Source: Patescibacteria group bacterium (lineage in GTDB: Bacteria > Patescibacteriota > Microgenomatia > UBA1406 > GWC2-37-13). Taken from it: a DNA stretch of 64,000 nt. Below the pieces are notes generated by a model. It searched no databases. It saw only the letters and a list, made by a program, of their open reading frames with translations, and was not told where the DNA came from. The stretch lies in NCBI GenBank assembly GCA_023380935.1, contig JAMCST010000011.1, forward strand, positions 171,952 to 235,951. The letters are read 5' to 3'. The position numbers were made by a program, and so were the translations under genes. Below, in pieces: positions 54,326 to 62,570 of this stretch (position 1 is the first letter of the stretch; the number at the start of each line of letters is the position of its first letter).

Positions 54326-54688
54326 TCATTTGGTAAACAACTTTTTATACCACCCGACCAAAACCGGAAGCATAAGGGTCAAGAAATAATACAGATAAAC
54401 GTCCAGCTTATAATACCCGTCGGCCGGCTTCATGAGCTTAACCAGGAAAAAATAATCGCAGACCACCGCAATCACCATCCAGATAATCCCCAAGTAGAAA
54501 TAATATCGCCAGGAGCGATTCTTGATGCGTTTAAGCAGTACCCAAAGCGTAATCAGGCTGCCGATCAGCATGATAACCCAGCCGATTAACCCCAAGGGCA
54601 CAACCATAAAGAGGACGATCCCCAAAACATAACCGATCAGCCAAAGCGCAATGCCCCATCCCAATCCTTCTTTCATTAACGATTTCAT
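54326..54688 (-). CDS. small four-helix membrane protein, unknown
   Basis: A 120-residue protein with four predicted helices (around 10-35, 35-50, 60-80, 95-113), short loops and a Lys-rich C terminus. No motif recognised. The gene starts 3 bases after the stop of the 54692 gene, so the two are probably one transcript. Confidence 0.6.
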   Translation of the reverse strand: MKSLMKEGLGWGIALWLIGYVLGIVLFMVVPLGLIGWVIMLIGSLITLWVLLKRIKNRSWRYYFYLGIIWMVIAVVCDYFFLVKLMKPADGYYKLDVYLYYFLTLMLPVLVGWYKKLFTK

Positions 54689-54691
54689 AGG

Positions 54692-54997
54692 CTATGAAAA
54701 CGCTCTGGTAAACAGCAGGATTAACGAGACGACGGTAAAGCCGGCAAACACCGCCACCGTCCGGAGAAACAACTGTGCTGCAGCCTTTTTCTTGCCGTCA
54801 AAATAGAGTTGGATCGGCTGATAGCAGAAGATGTATCCCATCACCGCCGCCGAGAGGGTAAAAAGCGAGACTACGGCGACCGGCGCCACCAGCTGACTGG
54901 ACCGGGGCGCGAGCTTGGTGCCGAAATTCATTACCAATACCAAAACCACGATATACGCCGACGCGCTTAAACCGTTGAGAATAGGATTACGACTCAT
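54692..54997 (-). CDS. small three-helix membrane protein, unknown
   Basis: A 101-residue protein with three predicted helices (about 10-25, 38-57, 78-97) and a cytoplasmic loop QLYFDGKKKAAAQLFL. The pattern (helix pair, QPIQLYFDGKKKEA-like loop, last helix) occurs in CPR membrane proteins of unknown role. Divergent from the Tat lipoprotein gene. Confidence 0.6.
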   Translation of the reverse strand: MSRNPILNGLSASAYIVVLVLVMNFGTKLAPRSSQLVAPVAVVSLFTLSAAVMGYIFCYQPIQLYFDGKKKAAAQLFLRTVAVFAGFTVVSLILLFTRAFS

Positions 54998-55075
54998 ATA
55001 AATAGTTTAGCGTCTTTGGTCGCAAAAAACAAATTGTGTTAATTAAACGACAATATGCTATACTCGATTGAAGAG

Positions 55076-56134
55076 ATGACTGAATCAACTCATACCAATG
55101 CTGGCGCCTTATCCCGGCGGGGTTTTATCAAAGCGGCCGCGGTGCTGACCGGCGGGAGTTTGTTGGCTGCCTGCGGCGGCCAGGCCGCCCCCACCCCCCA
55201 GGCTCCGAGACCTAGTCCGGAAAAACCAACTCCGGCGCCGATCGCACCCGCAACCACAGAAAATCCCCAACCGGCGGTCACCAGTTCGCCAACTCCGGCA
55301 GAAGCGCCTCTGCCAAACACCGAACCAATCGCCACCACAGAACAAATGCAGGTTTTTATGCAGGAAGCGGCCCGGTTCTACGCAAAGGTATATTATCCGG
55401 GCCAACCGGAAAATACCCTCCAGGGCGTAATGGATAAACGCGTCCAAGAAATGATGAGGGAGTTTACGGTCCAGACGATCAATCAAAAACCGCAGTATCA
55501 GCTTGAACGCAGTACCGACGCTGTTCCCAGCCAGATAGGCGCTGATCCCGAAGCCGTGGCGCAATTGATAAAAGAGAACCGGGGCCGGTTGGTTATCACT
55601 TGGATCAATGTCGCCAATTCCAGGTCGTTTGTCAGCAACCGGTGGGCGATCGAACCATTAAGCGACCGGATCACTGATCAAAGCCGAAAAGCCCGGTCCG
55701 GCGACATGCAACTGACTCAATTTGACCCGGACACCGGCCACGTCAGCCTTTTAGATATTAATAGCCTGCGCAACGCCGTCCTTGCCCTTCATCCCAACTT
55801 CCCCAATCAAACCACTGAAGATCAGAGGGAATTTTCCCAAAACCTGGTGGCGCTATCGGTTGAGTGGCCTGAATCAAATCAACCAAATAATGCGCCGCAG
55901 CCGGTTTTTACCGTGGTTTTCCCAAACGATATTCCCAAACCAAACGAAGCAGAGAATACGGCCGGGCAGCTAGACAAACTCCTGTCGTTTCCTGACGGCG
56001 ACATGATCGCCAATGCCTTCAATCACGGACATTCTGCTGATGATGTAATAAGGGCGATGCTTAAAACGGCCTCGGAGCATCCCACTAGCCTTTGGCAAAT
56101 CTATCCCGCCTGGCAAAATCACCCGACCAACTGA
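55076..56134 (+). CDS. Tat-exported lipoprotein, unknown function
   Basis: A 352-residue protein with a twin-arginine signal LSRRGFIKAAAVLTGGSLLAAC: SRRGFIK Tat box and LLAAC lipobox, so it is folded in the cytoplasm, exported and lipid-anchored. A Pro/Ala/Thr linker (about 40-85) precedes a mainly helical domain without a clear family. The start ATG 55076 is chosen because a TATACT box lies inside the longer frame at about 55060-55065. Tat export suggests a cofactor, but no binding motif is seen. Confidence 0.75.
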   Translation: MTESTHTNAGALSRRGFIKAAAVLTGGSLLAACGGQAAPTPQAPRPSPEKPTPAPIAPATTENPQPAVTSSPTPAEAPLPNTEPIATTEQMQVFMQEAARFYAKVYYPGQPENTLQGVMDKRVQEMMREFTVQTINQKPQYQLERSTDAVPSQIGADPEAVAQLIKENRGRLVITWINVANSRSFVSNRWAIEPLSDRITDQSRKARSGDMQLTQFDPDTGHVSLLDINSLRNAVLALHPNFPNQTTEDQREFSQNLVALSVEWPESNQPNNAPQPVFTVVFPNDIPKPNEAENTAGQLDKLLSFPDGDMIANAFNHGHSADDVIRAMLKTASEHPTSLWQIYPAWQNHPTN

Positions 56135-56160
56135 ATCATTAAAAAATAGAAAAGAAAGTT

Positions 56161-56874
56161 ATGATAAAAGGGGTCGAATTTCCTTCCGAAGGCTTGGTTC
56201 TTCATGGTGTTATAACACAACCGGATCAGGTCAATAAAGGCGTACTGTTTGTCCACGGCGGCGGCCATGCCAATCTTGGCCGTTATGCTTTCCTGCAAAA
56301 CTACTTTGCCTTGAAATCAATCGTCTCGCTGGCCTTTGACAGCCGCGGCTGCGGTAGCAGCCAAGGGAAATTTGACGACGGCACGTTATTGAATCGGGTC
56401 ACCGATGCCAAAAACGCGCTGGAGTATTTACGAAAAACCACTCGTTTACCCTGGGAAAACCTCTGGCTCTGGGGTTCAAGCATGGGCGGCCACGTGGTTT
56501 GTCGCCTTACCGAAGCCTATCCGACCATCGCCGGCGTCATTCTCCAGTCGGCCGCTGCCTATGGTCGGAAAACTGAGTCGCTAAGATTTAATCGGTCGTT
56601 TTCTGCGGCCATCCGCCAACCCGACAGCTGGCGCGGCTCGCCGGCGTTCAAAACCCTGCGGCGGTTTCCCGGAAAAACCTTGGTGGTTTACTCCCGACAA
56701 GACACTATCGTTCCCGATGGAGTAAAACAAGCATATAAAAGCGCCTGCAAAAGGCCGTCCGACTATGTAGTTTTATCGGGAGGGAAACACGCCCTGCTTC
56801 GCCCCAGCAACCCCGGACAACAAAGCGCCCTCGATCGCCTGGCCGCTCTTGCCACCTCAATTATTCTTAAGTGA
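56161..56874 (+). CDS. alpha/beta hydrolase
   Basis: A 237-residue hydrolase of the alpha/beta fold. The oxyanion loop VHGGGHANLGRY, nucleophile elbow GSSMGG, acid in YSRQDTIVP and His in SGGKHALLRP match the catalytic triad. It belongs to the dienelactone-hydrolase/BAAT-like group of small esterases. Substrate unknown. It lies 26 bases after the Tat lipoprotein gene and may share its transcript. Confidence 0.87.
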   Translation: MIKGVEFPSEGLVLHGVITQPDQVNKGVLFVHGGGHANLGRYAFLQNYFALKSIVSLAFDSRGCGSSQGKFDDGTLLNRVTDAKNALEYLRKTTRLPWENLWLWGSSMGGHVVCRLTEAYPTIAGVILQSAAAYGRKTESLRFNRSFSAAIRQPDSWRGSPAFKTLRRFPGKTLVVYSRQDTIVPDGVKQAYKSACKRPSDYVVLSGGKHALLRPSNPGQQSALDRLAALATSIILK

Positions 56875-56880
56875 CTCTGG

Positions 56881-57630
56881 TTATTGCTTGGCAAACAGTT
56901 TAAACAACCAGCCGAAAATACCGTTTGCGCGGTTTTCTAAATCTATCTTATCTTGCAACGCGGTGTTTTCTTCCGACAGCGCCTTAATAGCCGCCTGCAC
57001 CGCGCTTATCTCGCTTTGACCAGCAAGCTGGCTCTGCAATTTTTCCAGCTGTTGAATCCGCAGCCGGTTCTGCTCCATGACTACCTGCGTGTTTTTGATC
57101 GCCTGATAATCTGAACCGATTAATGCCTTAAGCCAACCGCTCCTGTTGTCAATCTTAGTCAATTCTGTTTGGATTTTTTGTTGGGCGGAATTTTGCTCCC
57201 GGGCAATCTGTCTGATTTGTTCGCCGACGCCTCCCTGAATTGCTTGACTGGTCAACAACTCCTCAACCTTCTGGGAAACAACACTCATGTGTTGTTCTGC
57301 CGTTGCGCTTCGGGGCGCCTCGGTCTTGACTGCTTCATTCTGCTGAACCGCCTCACCCTCTTTGGAACTTTCCCGTTCTTGGGTATTGGTTTGGATCTGG
57401 GAATCGTCTCCTTGATTTTGGGTCTGAACCTCGTTGTTGTTTTGAACTGGGCGGCCGGTCGGAGAGACGGTCTCCGTCCGCGGTTGCTCCTGACTTGACG
57501 ATGCTTCATCACGTGATTGGGAGTTTGCCTGACCGACATTCTCCGTACTGGTTTCGTTTTTGGTGGCATAGACAACCGAACTAAAGAATACAAACGCAAT
57601 AACGATAAAACCAAAGGATAATTTCTTCAT
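56881..57630 (-). CDS. exported coiled-coil protein, unknown
   Basis: A 249-residue protein with a signal peptide (about 1-22, VYA site), a Gln/Ser/Glu-rich disordered region (about 25-110) and a predicted coiled coil (about 115-235, with QKVEELLTSQ, QNSAQQKIQTELTKID and NRLRIQQLEKLQSQLA). No family known. It ends with IFGWLFKLFAKQ, an amphipathic tail that could touch the membrane. The start ATG 57630 is preferred over the TTG at 57639. Confidence 0.65.
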   Translation of the reverse strand: MKKLSFGFIVIAFVFFSSVVYATKNETSTENVGQANSQSRDEASSSQEQPRTETVSPTGRPVQNNNEVQTQNQGDDSQIQTNTQERESSKEGEAVQQNEAVKTEAPRSATAEQHMSVVSQKVEELLTSQAIQGGVGEQIRQIAREQNSAQQKIQTELTKIDNRSGWLKALIGSDYQAIKNTQVVMEQNRLRIQQLEKLQSQLAGQSEISAVQAAIKALSEENTALQDKIDLENRANGIFGWLFKLFAKQ

Positions 57631-57722
57631 GTGCTTCAATACTTATAACTTAACTAAGGATAGCAAAACCATCACATTTAAACAAACACTGCGTCAATGT
57701 CTTGACCCCAATACATGAGTCA

Positions 57723-58265
57723 CTACTGGGTCCCCACGTTTAAGATGGCAAAAGCTAAATTGTGGTGACGATGGAACGCGACAGTATCGTCAAACGTCCC
57801 TCCGCCTTCCCCAAGAAAAGTCATATCGAACAATCTAGGTTCGCTTTGTTCGTCTACTGCGCCAGCCGCAAATAAAAACAGTTTTACCGGAGCATACCGA
57901 GGAGAGCTGATCGGAGCCGACCCAAGTGGAGATTGTCCTGATACGGTAAAAACATTATTGCTCTTTAAAAGCCTGTAAATCCTTTCTGCAAATTGGTGAC
58001 GGGCTCGCGCATCGTCCGGACAAACCAATAAGTCAATATCTCCATAAGGCGATTTGAGATCGGTGCTTGAGCCAACCGCGAGAACAGAAGAAGCGGTCAT
58101 TAACGACATGGAGGCGATTCCCACATATTGAAGCAGCAGTTGTACGGCTTCACGTTCCCCGGGGAGAAGCCGATGCAAATATGCTTCTTGATTCACTTCC
58201 CCAGTCAGATGATAAGGTTTTGTCCGCCTGCCCCATCTTTGCTCTGGAGTTTCAATCATCCCCAT
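57723..58265 (-). CDS. nucleotidyltransferase-like protein
   Basis: A 180-residue protein with the nucleotidyltransferase signature GSSTDLKSPYGDIDLLV: the GS motif followed by D-x-D (GDIDLL), as in the pol-beta superfamily. Downstream residues (FAERIYRLLKSNNVF) match its helical part. The substrate is unknown; it could be a toxin-antitoxin type or RNA-tailing enzyme, but no partner is adjacent. A TGCTATAAT box ends 10 bases before the ATG. Confidence 0.7.
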   Translation of the reverse strand: MGMIETPEQRWGRRTKPYHLTGEVNQEAYLHRLLPGEREAVQLLLQYVGIASMSLMTASSVLAVGSSTDLKSPYGDIDLLVCPDDARARHQFAERIYRLLKSNNVFTVSGQSPLGSAPISSPRYAPVKLFLFAAGAVDEQSEPRLFDMTFLGEGGGTFDDTVAFHRHHNLAFAILNVGTQ

Positions 58266-58503
58266 AAGTGAAGAGATTATAGCATAAAAGCAAGTGTTAA
58301 CAAGCTAATCCTTAAACCTATGCGTTTTTGACGGGAAAGTTTGAGAAAAACCATCGATGTCTTAATCTATTTATTTCCTCTGTATAAACCCGATTACATC
58401 TGTAGTCAAAAACCAATCGTTTTATCACCTGGTCATGTAACCTTATCGCACTGACGATAAAAATCGTGCTAAAATGTCGGTATCATTATCATTCTTTATT
58501 CAT

Positions 58504-59241
58504 ATGGATCACCCGACCAAACTAAAATACATGGAAGATAGTTATTTGTTGACGGACGGGGCCACCGTGATTGAACTAAAAAAAGACGAATCAGACAACG
58601 ACGTCCTGGTCCTCGACCAGACGGTATTCTATCCCCAAGGCGGCGGCCAACCCTATGATCAAGGAATAATCGGAAACGACCAGACCACCATGACGGTCAA
58701 TGAAGTGAGATTTTTTGCAGGCCAAGTTCTGCATATCGGCAAAGTGGGAAAAGGAAGCTTTAACAAAGGTGATAAAGTAAAACTTGCGGTTGAGGAAAAA
58801 AGACGGGCCTTTAACCGCCGCAACCATACCGCCGGACACCTGATTGATATTGCCATCAAAACCGTCGGAGACTTTACTCCGGTGAAGGGCTTTCATTTTC
58901 CCGCCGGCGCCTATGTCGAGTATATGGGAGTAGTTGACGAGACTAAAAAAGAAGAGATCAAAGCCAAAATCCAGGCAAAGGTCAATCAACTGATTGACGC
59001 CACCCTAAGCGTCACTTCCCGGTTCGTCACCAAGGATCAACTTCAGGACTACTGCGACTTTGTCCCGACCTGGTTGCCGGAGGGCAAACCGATCAGAATT
59101 ATCACTGTTTCCGGTCAAAAAAGCCATCCGTGCGGAGGCACCCATGTCAAAAACACCTTTTTACCACGGCTAGCAGTTTTGTCTGGACGAATTCTTTCAT
59201 GCCGATCTCGCCGTACTCCTTACCCATGCCGCTCTTTTTGA
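58504..59241 (+). CDS. AlaX-type editing protein with replaced C terminus
   Basis: A trans-editing hydrolase that clears mischarged Ser- or Gly-tRNA-Ala. All four zinc ligands are intact: H108 and H112 in NHTAGHL, C210 and H214 in HPCGGTH. Family members continue about 20-30 residues after GGTHVKNT with a beta strand; here the frame instead runs into the antisense of the aldehyde dehydrogenase gene and ends with about 27 unrelated residues (FLPRLAVLSGRILSC...). The ATG 58504 (MDHPTKL) is chosen. The editing core looks usable; the tail suggests a past deletion or rearrangement. Confidence 0.8.
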   Translation: MDHPTKLKYMEDSYLLTDGATVIELKKDESDNDVLVLDQTVFYPQGGGQPYDQGIIGNDQTTMTVNEVRFFAGQVLHIGKVGKGSFNKGDKVKLAVEEKRRAFNRRNHTAGHLIDIAIKTVGDFTPVKGFHFPAGAYVEYMGVVDETKKEEIKAKIQAKVNQLIDATLSVTSRFVTKDQLQDYCDFVPTWLPEGKPIRIITVSGQKSHPCGGTHVKNTFLPRLAVLSGRILSCRSRRTPYPCRSF

Positions 59242-60535
59242 AGCCGCCAAACGGGCATTCCGGTTTAAAGAAATTGTCGGTGTTGATTGCCACCGTCCCG
59301 GCCTGGATTTGTCTGGCGACGCGTTCACCTTTTTCAACATCGGTGGTATAGATCTCGGCGCTTAAACCGTACTCCGTACGGTTGGCGAGCGCTATGGCCT
59401 CTTCTTCCGTGCCGAAGGGGACAATCGGAAATACCGGTCCGAACACTTCTTCAGTTAACACCCTCATGTTGGGTTTAACCTTGGTTAAAATGGTCGGCAA
59501 AAAATAATTGCCTTTTTCAAGCGCTTTGTCTTTCGGTTGCCCACCCCCGATCTCCACCCTAGCGCCTTTGACAACCGCATCCGCCACCTGTTCCTTTAAC
59601 AGCTTAAGCTGTTTCTGAGACACCAGCGGCCCGATATCGGTTCCCTTATCCATCGGATTACCCACCTTGACGGTGGTCAGTTTGTCCACGAACAACTTGA
59701 CTACCTTTTCATAAACAGGCCGCTCGACAAACAATCTCTTAATGGCGGTGCAGACCTGTCCACAATTTAGAAATCTCGCCCAGTAAAGACTGTCCATGGT
59801 TTGGTTAAGATCGGCGTCGGCAAAGATAACGCCCGGACTGCTGCCCCCCATTTCCAGCAGCGCCTTAAGGAACTTTTTGCCGCATTTTTCATAAATCTCC
59901 TGTCCAACCTTGGTGCTGCCGGTGAACCAAACCAGGTCGACTTCATCATCAATCAACCTACTGCCAACCCGTCCGTCGCCGACCAGCAGATTGGCGACAC
60001 CGTCGGGCATTCCGGTGGCGTTTAACAAGTCTATGACTATTTTTTGCGTTAAGCTGGTATATTCGGAGGGCTTGAGAATGACGGTATTGCCGGCAATCAA
60101 TGCCGGAATCACTCCGGAGTCAGCCATGGAAAGCGGGAAGTTCCACGGAGCAATGCAAACACAAACACCATATGGTTCATGGGTAATGCGAAAGTGCTCG
60201 TTACCTTTTTGGTAGACTGTTTTGTCTGCTAGAAATTCGGGCCCGTTCTTTATATAGTAGTCGAGAAAATCCAACTCCCAAATCACGTCATCGCGGGATT
60301 GTTGCAGGGGCTTTCCCATCTCCAGCGAAGTCAGCTGGGCGATTTTCTCCTTATTTTTAACAATTAAGTCCCTGAATTTCTTGATGTATTTGACTCGCGC
60401 GCTAACCGATAAGTTTCTCCATGACCGTAGGGCGCCCCGGGCTTTTTTTACAGTCTGTTTAACTTCTGGTTGGCCGGCAACCGTCAGTTCCCCCACCACC
60501 GATTGATCGTGTGGGTTGATCGACTGCAGTTTCAT
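59147..60535 (-). CDS. NAD(P)-dependent aldehyde dehydrogenase (succinate-semialdehyde dehydrogenase-like)
   Basis: A 462-residue oxidoreductase that converts an aldehyde to an acid. The catalytic Cys is in NCGQVCTAIKR, the general base Glu in LLEMGGSSPGV, and the cofactor loop is FTGSTKVG. PWNFPLSM and ILKPSEYTSL are present. The sequence is full length, but ends KLLAVVKRCF, a few residues off the usual end, and its last 95 bases overlap the convergent AlaX frame. TAGAAT ends 7 bases before ATG 60535. Substrate (succinate semialdehyde or other) is inferred from subgroup. Confidence 0.9.
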   Translation of the reverse strand: MKLQSINPHDQSVVGELTVAGQPEVKQTVKKARGALRSWRNLSVSARVKYIKKFRDLIVKNKEKIAQLTSLEMGKPLQQSRDDVIWELDFLDYYIKNGPEFLADKTVYQKGNEHFRITHEPYGVCVCIAPWNFPLSMADSGVIPALIAGNTVILKPSEYTSLTQKIVIDLLNATGMPDGVANLLVGDGRVGSRLIDDEVDLVWFTGSTKVGQEIYEKCGKKFLKALLEMGGSSPGVIFADADLNQTMDSLYWARFLNCGQVCTAIKRLFVERPVYEKVVKLFVDKLTTVKVGNPMDKGTDIGPLVSQKQLKLLKEQVADAVVKGARVEIGGGQPKDKALEKGNYFLPTILTKVKPNMRVLTEEVFGPVFPIVPFGTEEEAIALANRTEYGLSAEIYTTDVEKGERVARQIQAGTVAINTDNFFKPECPFGGFKKSGMGKEYGEIGMKEFVQTKLLAVVKRCF

Positions 60536-60582
60536 GCTACTTATTCTACCAAAATCGATGGAATCAGGTACGCGCAATATAG

Positions 60583-60588
60583 TATAAA
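60583..60588 (+). promoter_or_regulatory. -10 box of the 60595 gene
   Basis: TATAAA ending 6 bases before the GTG at 60595; predicted leaderless transcript. It faces the aldehyde dehydrogenase promoter (60543-60548). Confidence 0.45.
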
Positions 60589-60594
60589 TAGAAT

Positions 60595-61059
60595 GTGGGC
60601 ATAAACTCCAAGATCGCCAAAATTCCCTTTTGGGGGCTTTATCTGATACTGGCGGCTTTGACTGCGTTTAACTGGCTGCGGGTGATTCTGTTTCAGGCCG
60701 ACTTTGAGGCTTTCCGCCATACCCAACCCTGGGATTATTATCTGTCACGGCTTTTCGCCGATACTTTTGGCACGACGCAGAAACAATATTTCATATTTGC
60801 CCTGCCGGTCGTATTAATTTTTCTTGATCTGGTTCCCAAACTGTTTGGCAAGTTAATCAGCCTGGACAAGGGTTCTAACGTCAAAGGAGACAATCATGTG
60901 GCGATTTTGTTGATGTTTCTTTTTATCCCTTCGGTTTTCAACTTTCAGGCACTGTTCGGTCTTGCGGCACCGGACTATTTAACCGTCAGCGTTTTGATGA
61001 TCGGGATTTTTTCGCTGCTTTCCTGGCTGGACGAACGACAGGCCAAAACGAAGACCTGA
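60595..61059 (+). CDS. four-helix membrane protein, unknown
   Basis: A 154-residue protein with four hydrophobic segments (about 10-30, 65-82, 103-122, 125-143). The loop after helix 1 has FRHTQPWDYYLSRLFADTFGTTQKQY, rich in aromatic and charged residues. No family recognised. GTG start. Convergent with the signal-peptidase-like gene, whose stop is adjacent. Confidence 0.6.
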   Translation: MGINSKIAKIPFWGLYLILAALTAFNWLRVILFQADFEAFRHTQPWDYYLSRLFADTFGTTQKQYFIFALPVVLIFLDLVPKLFGKLISLDKGSNVKGDNHVAILLMFLFIPSVFNFQALFGLAAPDYLTVSVLMIGIFSLLSWLDERQAKTKT

Positions 61060-61872
61060 TTAGTCGACGGTGAAAGACACGTCCTCAAGCGCCTGATGAT
61101 TTATCAGCAGCCTGTACCGATAACCGCCTTGGTCTAGATTAAGCTCCCCCGGCCCGGAACCAAAATCCATACAGTTTATGTTGGGTTTTTGGCTGGCGTT
61201 CAAAACAAGGTTGTTTCCCAAAGGCACCGTACCATGCGTTTTCCCGTTGATAATTTCGACATCGACCGCCGTGAGATTTTGCTTGGGAACAACCGCAAAA
61301 CAGAACTTGTCCTGTCGGCGGTTGAAAACGTTGGTTTTTTCGACGGCGGCCGTTTCCAGACCCGTTCCTTTGGGGATCTTGGCCAAATAAAAATCAGAGA
61401 TAAAGTCGTCGGGGGCCAGGACGAACGAACCGGTATCCTGGCCGGTCTGATACCTGGTTTTGCTGAGGTCAATGTGGTGAGTGACGGCGACGATTTCCTC
61501 CTTAACAAGATCGTGAAACAATTCCGGCGCTTTTTCGTCGGATATCTTGTAAACCACCGGGTTAAGGGACAGAACATGGCGGATAATGCCGAAACGCAGA
61601 CTTGAACCGTCGCGATACAACACCAACGTATTTTGAGTCAGGTCTTTTTCCGTAAAACAGCGCGTCAGGCCGATCGACGTCCCCGGCGCCACGACGGGAC
61701 TCATCGACTCGCCGCTGACTTTGGTGGAAAAATTACACAACAATTTATCAACCAGCTGGGACTTGCCGATCAAGGCGGTGAAGTATTGGGAAGGAATCGC
61801 CTTAAACCACCAAGGAGAACTCAAAACCAGTAAAATCAAAAGATACTTCAGAAGTTTCCCGATTATCCCCAT
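61060..61872 (-). CDS. signal-peptidase-like (S26/S24) membrane protein, possibly inactive
   Basis: A 270-residue protein with an N-terminal helix (about 8-22) and a peptidase S26-like domain starting KVSGESMSPVVAPGT. The Ser of the GESMSP motif (S56) is present, but the second block reads LRFGIIRHVLSLNPV, where I see no clear catalytic Lys. The rest (about 130-270) is beta-rich without a known motif. It might process or only bind cell-surface proteins. A TGCTATCAT box ends 7 bases before the ATG. Confidence 0.7.
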   Translation of the reverse strand: MGIIGKLLKYLLILLVLSSPWWFKAIPSQYFTALIGKSQLVDKLLCNFSTKVSGESMSPVVAPGTSIGLTRCFTEKDLTQNTLVLYRDGSSLRFGIIRHVLSLNPVVYKISDEKAPELFHDLVKEEIVAVTHHIDLSKTRYQTGQDTGSFVLAPDDFISDFYLAKIPKGTGLETAAVEKTNVFNRRQDKFCFAVVPKQNLTAVDVEIINGKTHGTVPLGNNLVLNASQKPNINCMDFGSGPGELNLDQGGYRYRLLINHQALEDVSFTVD

Positions 61873-61934
61873 GACATATATGATAGCAAAAAAGGATTCG
61901 CCCCGTCGGTCCGAACCCCCCTTTAGGTCCGTAA

Positions 61935-62171
61935 TTAATCTTTTCGATTTTGTTTTCGCTTGCGGCTTAATCTTAATTTTCTCTGGAGTTGAGAAGCCTG
62001 GAATTTATCGATGTTTTTTTTATTCGCTTTGTCCACCAGTTTTTGACATTCAACGTCCGGACAGGCTGTTTCTGTGGTGGTGATAATCGAATTGCCCACC
62101 TTCTCTTTCCAAGACCGGACAACAACCCTCTCCTTACCGCAACGCCAACATGAATTATTGTGTCGATTCAT
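61935..62171 (-). CDS. zinc-ribbon-like small basic protein
   Basis: A 78-residue protein with paired Cys (CWRCG at 8-12 and CPDVEC at 37-42) likely holding one zinc, followed by a very basic tail (LQRKLRLSRKRKQNRKD). Such layout fits RNA or ribosome binding. Its start overlaps the RRM gene stop by 4 bases (ATGA), so the two are coupled. Confidence 0.75.
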   Translation of the reverse strand: MNRHNNSCWRCGKERVVVRSWKEKVGNSIITTTETACPDVECQKLVDKANKKNIDKFQASQLQRKLRLSRKRKQNRKD

Positions 62172-62470
62172 CTCCTGGAAAATTTTCTAAATCTGCTCCG
62201 GTTCGAAAAAAAGCCCGCATCTTGATCTACGGGATGGGCCTTGACAACGATGATGCGGCTGCCTTTCAAATCCGTATTGTTATTTTTGGCAATCGCCTTT
62301 TTCATGTCCGTTTCGTTACCCATAACGACATAGGCGCTTCGGCTCGTTTTATTGTCTAGCCCGAAATTAACCCGGGCGGAGATAACGTCGCCGGAACCCG
62401 AAAAAAGATCGAAAAGGTCCTTGTCGGTGGTTAACGGGGAGATGTTCCCAACATATATTTTGTTAGCCAT
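62168..62470 (-). CDS. RRM-domain RNA-binding protein
   Basis: A 100-residue single RRM protein. RNP2 is KIYVGNI at the start and RNP1 is SAYVVM (in place of the usual GFGFVEM), with an Arg/Phe-rich tail (FFSNRSRFRKFSRR). Bacterial RRM proteins are thought to act as RNA chaperones, often in the cold. Translationally coupled to the zinc-ribbon protein, which suggests they bind the same RNA. Confidence 0.88.
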   Translation of the reverse strand: MANKIYVGNISPLTTDKDLFDLFSGSGDVISARVNFGLDNKTSRSAYVVMGNETDMKKAIAKNNNTDLKGSRIIVVKAHPVDQDAGFFSNRSRFRKFSRR

Positions 62471-62570
62471 ATAGACTTAGAAGATAAGAAGTTGCTCTGT
62501 TAATGGAGATAACAAATTCTTAAATCTTAAGATTATTTTACCATTAATATCGAAGAATAGCCAATCATAA

